Origin: Protopterus annectens
Lineage: Eukaryota > Chordata > Ceratodontiformes > Protopteridae
Reading direction: 5' to 3'
Assembly: GCF_019279795.1 (NCBI RefSeq)
Contig: NC_056731.1
Coordinates: 861,461,986 to 861,525,985 of the forward strand
DNA length: 64,000 nt
Positions 56,487-64,000 of this stretch are shown piece after piece. Positions within the stretch are counted from its first letter, which is position 1. Each line of letters starts with the position of its first letter. The notes under the pieces are model-generated. The model was given only the letters and a program-made list of their open reading frames with translations, had not been told where the DNA came from and searched no databases. Position numbers and translations under genes: made by a program.

Positions 56487-56560
56487 ACGTGTGTGCGCGT
56501 GTGTGCACGTGCGCGCGTTTATCTCTCTCTCTTTCTCTCTCTCTCTGTGTATGTATGTAT

Positions 56561-56620
<60 letters not shown>
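56419..56620. repeat. Compound (TG)n/(CT)n/(TA)n microsatellite
   Basis: TG run 56419-56484, a degenerate GCAC/GCGC part to 56518, CT run 56521-56546, then a TA run 56563-56619. Open frames through it are artefacts. Confidence 0.95.
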
Positions 56621-56624
<4 letters not shown>

Positions 56625-59600
56625 TTTAATGTGTAGCAGTTCGCCAATATACCGATGATGCAGATTGGCACATTGTATACTGCATAAAGTAGTGTAACAG
56701 GTAAGTCACGAAAGAGTAACAAAACATTTTAATGGATTTGGCAGGCTGCAGAGGCTAATTTTCCTGTAGATCCAGATGTACAGTGATGATGGCTCACACT
56801 GTGAATTGCTGCTAGCACCATCAAAATACCATTTGTTCACCCTTTTTACAGCTGCTTCACTTCTATCTTATTAAAACGTAACTGCTTTAGATGTCCCCAC
56901 TAGGAGAAGAATTGTCCACAGGAATGCAACTTCTCCCATCACAGATGACCTTCCAGCACTCCTTCCCAACCTCAGAATATCTACAGTTAAGAGGAATAGT
57001 CTACTTTTATGCCATCAGTTTAATAGTAAAGTAGGATTTTTCTAGATCATTTTTTGTCTGTGTCTGCCAGACATTAGCCCCTTGATGTATTTTGAGCTTA
57101 CTTGGTCTTAATACTGAGAACCATGCCTGCACTGACAGACAGTTGGAGGAAACCATCATCCATGCAACCATGTGGACACTTATGTTGGTGCTTGTGTTCC
57201 ATCTTCTTCGTACTTCTGAGGGAGAGTCTTTTTGTCTGTGGCCTAAAGGTCTGGATTCACCACCCCAGGCTAGGACCATATTAGTTTCAGGATAAATCCT
57301 AATTGTTACCAGTCTGTGGAGCTGCTTGGTGCCCTTCCCTTCTAAACAGCCTACATCATACTGAATGTAATGTATGGGATTACTTTTAGTTTATCCAAAA
57401 TCCTTCTGCCTGATGGCTGGCATGAGCAGTCGTAACACTGGACGGGCCTCCTAAGCTCCTCATACATGTGAGTTTTTACACATATGTGGAGAGAACTACC
57501 ATCACCAGCTTGGGAATGCCAGTTCCATGTCTGTGGTTCTTTGTTGTATCTTTATCCCTGGTAAGTGACAGGCAGCCAACCAGATGACCATCACTCCCTC
57601 CTCCAAGGATGGGTAAGCCAATGATAGCTGCTAGTTTCCCACCTTTCCTGCCCAGCACCTCTAGCACTCAAGCCACTGTTTGAACATGGGTTGTATGGCT
57701 CATAATGAGGGCTTTATCCATCTATGAAGTGGAGCGCAGCTGTATTAAATAGATTTTTTTTAATTTAAAAAGTGTGATTTGTGGCGTTCAGATCCTTTTA
57801 GATCCTGCAAACTGCCAACAGGAAGTAGCAATGAAGGTGTTTCATTTCTAGCAGGGTGGTCATTGAGCACACCTGAAATATAACTGCTTTCAGAGTAAGA
57901 GTATTTCAGTCTGCTTCAAAGCATCCTGATTGAAAGGGGACCGTTATATTTTTTGGGGAGAGTGATTGATGATCCACCAAAATAATTAAGTAAAACAGTG
58001 CAGATTTGTAGTTGCATCATATTTGCAGGATATTGCTATGTCACTGTGGCACAAATAGCTGATTATCAATGCTTCTTTGAGGATGGGATTTTGCATTTAG
58101 TGTGGATCAGTGCTGTTGCTGTCTGTCACTGCCCTGTATACTGTAAGACTGTGTGAAACCATCAACAAACGGTTTCTGTTGTAGCAACCGCTGTTCCCTT
58201 CAACACTTCATGGACTGAATTTAGACCTCCTTGCTGAATTCCTGAAGGGTTCAGCAGCTGCTGGTCTGGCCTCTGAGCAATCTTGACCTAGAGGCATACA
58301 GTAGCTCGACTGTGCTAAAAAGTTCCCGTCAACCCTTCAGGCTGAACACAGACTGTCAGCAAGGCAGAGTTCTTTAGGCAAAACATATTTCTAATATGCT
58401 TAGATTTGACTCACTACTCATACTCTTTATGGAAATTCACAGAATAGGTCTTGCGTTATCAAAATGAGTTTTTATTTATTCATACTACTGAAGATGGCCT
58501 TGTCTTCCATGTTTTGAAACCTTTTTATGTTAAGGTTGCCTTTTGAAGGTGTATGCTACATTTATAATTCGATGTTTACAGCAGTTCTGCCTCATCTTTC
58601 TGGTGGTAAGTTGCACAGTACTGCATCACAGTGCATGCTTAAGAAACTGGATCGTCTTCAAAGCCCCATGTCTTGAGTCAGGAATAAGAGCCCCTCCCCC
58701 CACTTGAGTAATTTTTATTCTTGATAGAGGCAGATGCTTCTAATGCAAATCGACATTTGACGACTTAAAGTACTACAGTTTCTGAAGTTATTTTTTCAAG
58801 GTTCATATCTGTTAGCTAATAATAGCTCATTTGCCAGACAGTATTCCATTAATGAAGTGTGCTGCAGCAGATATGTCAGTATAGTTAAATGCGTCTGCAA
58901 ACATGGCAGGTAATGCCTCTTTAATATATGGAATCTAAAACACTTGTACTGGTAAATGTATAACTTTTTTTAAGCAGTATAGGGACAGAGTACTTTACTT
59001 CAGAGCAATAATGCACAACAGGGCCTTGCTTCTCCCAGGATGTTTCTGTGGTAACAAGACTTAAAGGGCACAAATTGAGAGGCCTCTTTACTGTCAGTCT
59101 TGAGACTGATTCAAAGCCTTACATTATGATTGCTCTTATGTTGCCTTTAAAAGCTAAGGGCTGTTAGCAGTACAAGCCTGTGTCTGCATTGTTTACATTG
59201 TTTATTAAAAAAGGAAAGATCTTCCCATAAACTGCAGATGCTGTAGTTCTGTATTTCCATTAGTGTGGGAATTATGGGCTAACTTTCATCTCTGTGTCAC
59301 ATTGGCATGTGTGGTGATTTCACAAATCATGTTTGTGCAAGTTTTATTATGCTATAGTAACATTATTAGCGCAATTTGACATTATAGCATTGCTGCTGCA
59401 GCATCATAATCCAGACTTACAGATGGAATACAGTCCTTCTCTGCATTCTTCCATGCAGGATAATGCATTTTCAGAATTTCAATGTGAAGATAGTGAAAAA
59501 ATGCTTCATATTTAGTCAGTAACTTCCACCTGTTTAACATGTTCTAAAAAACACAAGACAGATTTTAATATGTTGCAAATGCATTTTTATGCTAGGTAGA

Positions 59601-59974
59601 ATAAAACAAGTTGTGTAGGATTATAGCGAACAAACATTTCTTAAAATTGTCTCTAACAAACAAGCAGATGTGTTTTATTGATAATTGTGAGACAGTGACA
59701 TCTACATAAGAAAGTGCACATAAAATCTCTGAAGACTTCATACTGTAAAGCAGAAAATAGAATATGGCACCTCTCTCTGTAAACATAAATCCTAGGATTC
59801 AGATAATTTCTCACCATTTGCGTTAATTGACCACCACTGGTTTGCCAATTTGCATGACAGTGAAAGAATGAAATTCAGAGACATGGTAAAGCCACACAGA
59901 GAAATCACTTAATTAATGGCAGATTACCATGTATCTGAGTTGAACACTGCTCTGTCAGTCCTGGCCATGCTGGT
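56621..59974. other. Anonymous DNA, no gene recognised
   Basis: The longest stretch without a recognised element. Short frames on both strands carry no motif. The sequence is less AT-rich in 56900-57700 but shows no exon with convincing splice signals. Confidence 0.5.
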
Positions 59975-60170
59975 GATGTTCTTTGTGTTTCACTGTTGCA
60001 GTCATCACATTTGGGTTATCTGCCCTCAGCCGGCCTGAATACCAGAGTCTTCGGATTTTTACGTCGGATGCTTTCGCTCCTTCCATGACATCAGGTTGTC
60101 AGGGGTATAAAACATGCAGCCGACGCCATTACATCAGTCTTCTTGCTGTGCGGTGCCCAAAGCAGAAGCT
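59975..60170 (+). repeat. DIRS-2 left inverted terminal repeat
   Basis: Matches 12242-12424: TTCACTGTTGCAGTCATCAC, CCTTCCATGACATCAGGT (the TGACGTCA palindrome is changed to TGACATCA here) and 'GGGGTATAAAACATGCAGCC'. The stretch after it (CGGTGCCCAAAGCAGAAGC) is also shared with DIRS-1. Confidence 0.9.
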
Positions 60171-60240
60171 GTTCGCAAGTGCCGGTCGGCCGACTCCTGA
60201 AATTTTCGTTTTCGAGTTTCAGACCCAAAGTCTTCAACTG

Positions 60241-60546
60241 GGCGGGAGACTTAAACCTCGACACGGCTATTAATAGGACGTGCTGGAGGGATAGATTCAT
60301 CACCCAAAGACTCCCTATGCTGTGGAATAAAATCCCGGTATATGTGAGGCAGAGCACCTCGCTGGCCTTGTTCAAGAGAAATCTTGACCAATGGATGGGA
60401 GATCGCAGATATACCCCAGGGATTACCTCAGTGTCACTGCTCGACAGAGGCACAGCAAAATAATGGGTATAGTTCCCCATACTAAAGGGGCTAGGCTTGT
60501 AAATGCCCTCGGGCAGATAGCCTAGTATGAACCTATGAACCTATGA
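60241..60546 (+). mobile_element. CR1 3' fragment (CR1-4) in the DIRS-2 leader
   Basis: It matches the last 300 bp of CR1-1: 'NRTCWRDRFITQRLPMLWNK', 'LFKRNLDQWMGDRRYTPGIT' and 'SVSLLDRGTAK' with a stop, then the tail ATGAACCTATGAACCTATGA. In DIRS-1 the leader runs uninterrupted from CAAAGTCTTC to AAGCTAAGTACC. A possible 4-bp target duplication AACT flanks it. Confidence 0.9.
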
Positions 60547-60594
60547 ACTAAAGCTAAGTACCCCGTTGGGGATCCTTTTTTCTTGCTCTAACCG

Positions 60595-62440
60595 ATGTCA
60601 GAAAAAATTAACAATTGTCTTGCCTGTGGAAAGCAAATACCTCATAGAGATTTTCATTCTTACTGCGTCATCTGTTTAGGCCCAGGCCACGACGTCCCTC
60701 ACTGTCATTTTTGTGCCTTGTTCAATGCCCAAACTATTCGTCATCGGGCTATTTTTGTAGCTAAATACTTTTGTTCTCGCTCTCTGTACTCTGAAATGGC
60801 TTCGTTAAGCCATCTGACTACCGATCTTCCAAAAAAACATAAGGATAAAGACAGAGACAGACCGCATAGGTCCAAAACTGCTGACAATGCTTTCGTTAAG
60901 CTAGTCGCCAGTCCGCCAGTACTCAGTGAGGTGCTTTCACAGCCCCTGATACCCACTACTACAGATTTGCAGGCCTCTACTGAGACCCTTTCAGAATCCG
61001 GTATGCCGCAAGATGCTTGTTCGACTATGGAACCTGCGGATGTCTCTACCTTGGATGGGTCTGGAACCGCTGTGCAGGCACCAGCTTCTGAGGGTGTATT
61101 CAGGCCTGCTGATTTTCATATTAAACCAACGGCTTCATTTCCAGCTAGTAGTACCCAATTCCTCAGGCCTAAAACTCGCACTACACCTAGAAAACCAACT
61201 ACCAAACTGCTGACTCAGGCCCATATCCCTCAAAGACAAATGCTTAGAATGGCTGAAGACCTTATTACCTTAATTAGGGGAAGCCAGCCTTTCCCCTCTA
61301 AGAGACCTAGAACCGATTTTCTTTCTGATTCTTCTGATCAGGAATCTGATATTTCTACTCCTTCTGATTACCAGGATTTGCCCTTATCTACTTATGAGGA
61401 TTCTGATGCAGAGGATTCCATTCCCTCTGCTTCCCCTCCAGAAGATTTTTCTTTTGATGAAACCTTGCATACCCTTAGGGAGCATTTCCGCTTGGAAAGC
61501 CAGGACTATTCAGAGTCCAAAAAGAGACTTAGGGAATTCTTATTCCTGCCTCAGCACAGGCCTCTAGCTATCCCTCCTGTTCTGCCTATTGATGATGTTT
61601 TCCTGGAATCTAGCCTTACCCCAGACACTTTGCCTCCAGCTCCCAGAAAACCTGACAGGTACTACAGAGTACTTGACTCTCACAAGTTCCTCTTCAAGAA
61701 TCATACTGCAGATCCAGAGACCATTTCCCAAGGACCAAAAGGCATTACGGCTACTGCTGCCAAAAATCCTACCCCTTCCGATAGAGATTCTAAAGCCTTA
61801 AACAGATGGGGTAAGAAGGTTTACACTTCTGCTACTTTGGCCATTAGGGCTTTAAATTGCCAGTTTCATATGTTACCGTATCAGCAGCATATTATGGGAC
61901 TCCTTAAACAGAAAATGATGTTGATTCCTGACTGTGCTGAACACAAAGACTTGCAAAATTTAATGCATTTTGCAGAACAAGTTGGCAAACATACTTTGCA
62001 ATGTGGTTTTGATGCTTGAGAAGCATCTTGCAGGGCTGCTGTCACTGGGTCTGTACTTGGAAGGCATGCTTGGCTTAAGGAACAAAACTTTCCAGATCAT
62101 GTTAAAGCTAAACTACTGGATGCACCCTTAAACCAAGACCGCCTTTTTGTCAACAAAGCAGAGGAAGTCCTCAAAAAGATGGAGGAAAAAGCTAAATCTA
62201 TGCAAACTGTTAAAGATTTTCTACAAGTACAGCCTCCCAGATGCAGTAGGTATTGGCCTTCAAAGAACTGGTCCTTTCCAGTCCCTTCCAGGCCTTCTCA
62301 GTCCAAACCCAGGAACAGCAGACCACCAAGACTTCAGTCTCAGGCTGTGCACGTATCTAAGCAGTGGGGGGCTCCCACTTCCAAAGCAGGGAGTAGTAAG
62401 CTACTCCCCTACAGAAAAATGTTACAATGACTTAATCTTA
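60595..62440 (+). pseudogene. DIRS-2 gag, 474-codon frame plus C-terminal continuation after one stop
   Basis: The frame 60595-62019 begins MSEKINN. A Cys/His cluster follows at about residues 8-45 (C-x2-C-G-K-Q-I-P-H, then H-x3-YC-x2-C, H-x3-H-C-x2-C), probably zinc binding. Next is a Lys/Arg-rich stretch (about 80-92), then a Ser/Thr/Pro-rich region (100-185). An acidic patch 'DSSDQESDISTPSDYQDL' lies near 243-260, and a helical part contains 'NRWGKKVYTSATLAIRALNC'. The TGA at 62017 replaces a sense codon found in DIRS-1 (GATTCATTAGAGGC against GATGCTTGAGAAGC). The same frame then continues to about 62430 ('SMQTVKDFLQVQPPR'). Gag packages the element RNA. A single stop separates this copy from an intact gag. 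Confidence 0.88.
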
Positions 62441-64000
62441 ACCCTCCCAAGCCCTGCTCAACTACTTGCTCCCTTAGGAGGAAAGCTCGACCTGCACGCA
62501 AAAAACTGGGAACTCATTACCCAGGACAAATGGGTTTTGAACATAGTTTCCCAAGGATACAGATTCCACTTCCACACACTACCAACCCCAAATGGTTGGC
62601 CAGACCTCCCCCAAATCAATGGATGGAGCCCCAACAGCAGGTTCTCTCTCTTCTCAGTATCAGGGCTATTTAACCGGTCCCAGCAGAACTAAGGGGCAAG
62701 GTTTTTATTCAAGACTTTTTCTGGTACCCAAAAAAGAAAACTCCTGGCGTCCTATCCTGGACCTCTCTATTCTCAACACCTTTCTGGTGGTTCCAAAATT
62801 CATAATGCTAACTCTTCAACAGCTTCTTCCTATGCTAGCCAAGTATGCCTGTCTGGCAACCCTAGACTTAAAGGAAGCTTACCTGCACATCCCAATAAGG
62901 GAATCCTGCAGACAATACCTACGATTCAGGGCGGGCTCCATGCACCTTCAGTTCTCTGCACTTCCCTTTGGCTTAACTACTGCGCGCAGGGTGTTCACAA
63001 AGTGTCTAGCTCCAGCCATTGCATTTTGCAGGCAGAGAAATATTCAAATTTACCCATACCTGGACGATTGTCTGATTCAGGCAGAAAGACAGGACTTGCT
63101 ATTATAACACCTGGCGTTTGTAAAGAAACTTCTAACCTCACTGGGGTACACCATCAATGAAAAGAAATCTCACCTAGTACCCTGCCAACAGATTGTATTC
63201 CTGGGAGCAAGCATGAACACAACTTCCCAAATGGCATTCCTCACTCCAGAGAAACAAGTTAATTTGACAACCTATTTCAAACTATTGGCCACAAAAACCC
63301 AGCTATCTGCAAGGCAAATACTGCAAGCTATGGGGTTCATGGCTTCTTGCATTCTGCTAATTCCATATGCAAGACTGCATATGAGGAAACTCCAATGGCA
63401 TCTAAAAGGTTTATGGTGACAACATTCTCAGGACCTGGAAACAATGATTCCTATCATTCCTTGTCTAAGGACAGAGTTCCTTTGGTGGGGGGAGGCCTGC
63501 TACCTCAACAAGGGACTCCCTTTCATTCTACCCCCTGCCACCCAAACCCTAACAATGGATGCATCAGACTATGCATGGGGGTCTCACATGGCAGGGCAGT
63601 GCATTCAGGGCAAATGGAACCCGAGACAGATGCACCTGCATATCAGTCAAAAAGAAATGTTAGCTGTACAGAATGCTTTGACAGCCTTCAAAGACCTTAT
63701 TCATCCAGGACAACTATTGGTAAAGACAGACAACACCACAGTTATGTGATACTTTAACAAGCAGGGGGGAACCCACTCCTACCCTCTCTGCAGACTAGCC
63801 ATGGCTCTGTGGAGCACAGCCTCGAGCTACCAAGTGCACCTACAAGCCCAATTTCTGCCAGGCAAACTAAATTCACTGGCAGACGACTTAAGCAGAAATC
63901 TCATGGACCCACACGAATGGAAACTAGAACCCAAAATATTCAACCTCTTGAGGAACAAATGGGGGACCCCAGAGGTAGACCTGTTTACCTCCCCTCAGAA
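62430..64000 (+). pseudogene. DIRS-2 reverse transcriptase / RNase H, partial at the window edge
   Basis: The start lies in frame 62147-62692, which overlaps the gag end ('ITQDKWVLNIVSQGYRFHFH'). After a frameshift near 62650 it continues at 62592-63107 with 'SRLFLVPKKENSWRPILDL', motif A 'ATLDLKEAYLHIPI', 'FSALPFGLTTARRVFTK' and an intact 'PYLDDC' box near 63055. The same frame then meets stops at about 63105, 63417 and 63747. DIRS-1 reads through at each site, and the last is TGG changed to TGA. RNase H has 'TLTMDASDYAWG' and 'LLVKTDNTTVM'. The C-terminal 'LADDLSRNLMDPHEW' and 'NKWGTPEVDLFTSP' run to the window end. Confidence 0.88.

Larger units (their letters stand above)
59975..64000 (+). 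mobile_element. Second DIRS element (DIRS-2), left part, cut by the window end
   Basis: The left inverted terminal repeat, leader, gag and RT/RNase H are all homologous to DIRS-1 over their whole length. The recombinase, ICR and right repeat would lie beyond 64000. A CR1 scrap sits in the leader. The gag frame is much better preserved than in DIRS-1, so this is the younger copy. Confidence 0.92.

Noticed and set aside
56900-57700. Possible exon in a less AT-rich segment
   Set aside because: Short overlapping frames on both strands, no recognised protein motif, and no convincing pair of splice sites.
60741-60956. Minus-strand frame inside DIRS-2 gag, with a counterpart at 12747-13127
   Set aside because: It is the antisense shadow of the Ser/Thr/Pro-rich gag region. 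Conservation follows from the gag strand.

Overview
The window reads as non-coding DNA from a large, AT-rich vertebrate genome, built almost entirely of transposable-element relics, microsatellites and anonymous sequence. I see no convincing host exon, tRNA gene, rRNA gene or CRISPR array. The repeat mix is DIRS tyrosine-recombinase retrotransposons, CR1 LINEs whose ORF1 carries an SGNH-esterase domain, RTE-like and L2-like LINEs, Penelope-like elements (PLEs) with GIY-YIG domains, and fish-type tRNA-derived SINEs. This fits a lungfish, a basal ray-finned fish or possibly an amphibian. The SINEs argue mildly for a fish-grade sarcopterygian. The species is inference.

Layout: 1-7160 is anonymous DNA with one (TG)n tract and a reverse RTE-like relic (3885-5345, 'LINE-A'). 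7161-21865 is a deep nest. An old DIRS-like gag (7161-7698 and 20774-21865) appears to be split by a fold-back PLE (7699-12155), itself split by a reverse RTE-like LINE (8156-11282, 'LINE-B'). It is split again by a near full-length DIRS element (12242-20773, 'DIRS-1'), whose recombinase gene is cut by a CR1 (17039-20098, 'CR1-1'). 21866-30000 holds a LINE-A 3' end, L2-like LINE tails, a 349-bp tandem duplication, a second fold-back PLE with an open GIY-YIG frame (25094-26195) and a 5'-truncated CR1 (26196-28505, 'CR1-2'). 30003 to about 33900 is a reverse L2-like LINE.

35586-41659 is mostly anonymous, with a MIR-like relic, a SINE with clear target duplications and large TG/TA tracts. 41660-48870 is a reverse CR1 ('CR1-3') hit by three later insertions: a solo PLE terminus, a 5'-truncated PLE with reverse transcriptase, and a SINE. 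48871-59974 has further SINEs, a CR1-like and a PLE relic, and microsatellites. 59975-64000 is the left part of a second DIRS element ('DIRS-2'), with a long gag frame, a CR1 scrap in its leader, and an RT keeping YLDD. It runs off the window.

Nothing here forms an operon or pathway. The informative relations are between elements: SINE 3' tails match two different LINE families in the same window, DIRS internal sequence reproduces its own end-to-end junction, PLE termini share a hammerhead-like core, and one CR1 keeps an intact ORF1 while ORF2 has lost its RT core by an internal deletion. All protein calls are from reading translations by eye, with no database search. Outer boundaries are approximate unless a target duplication is quoted.
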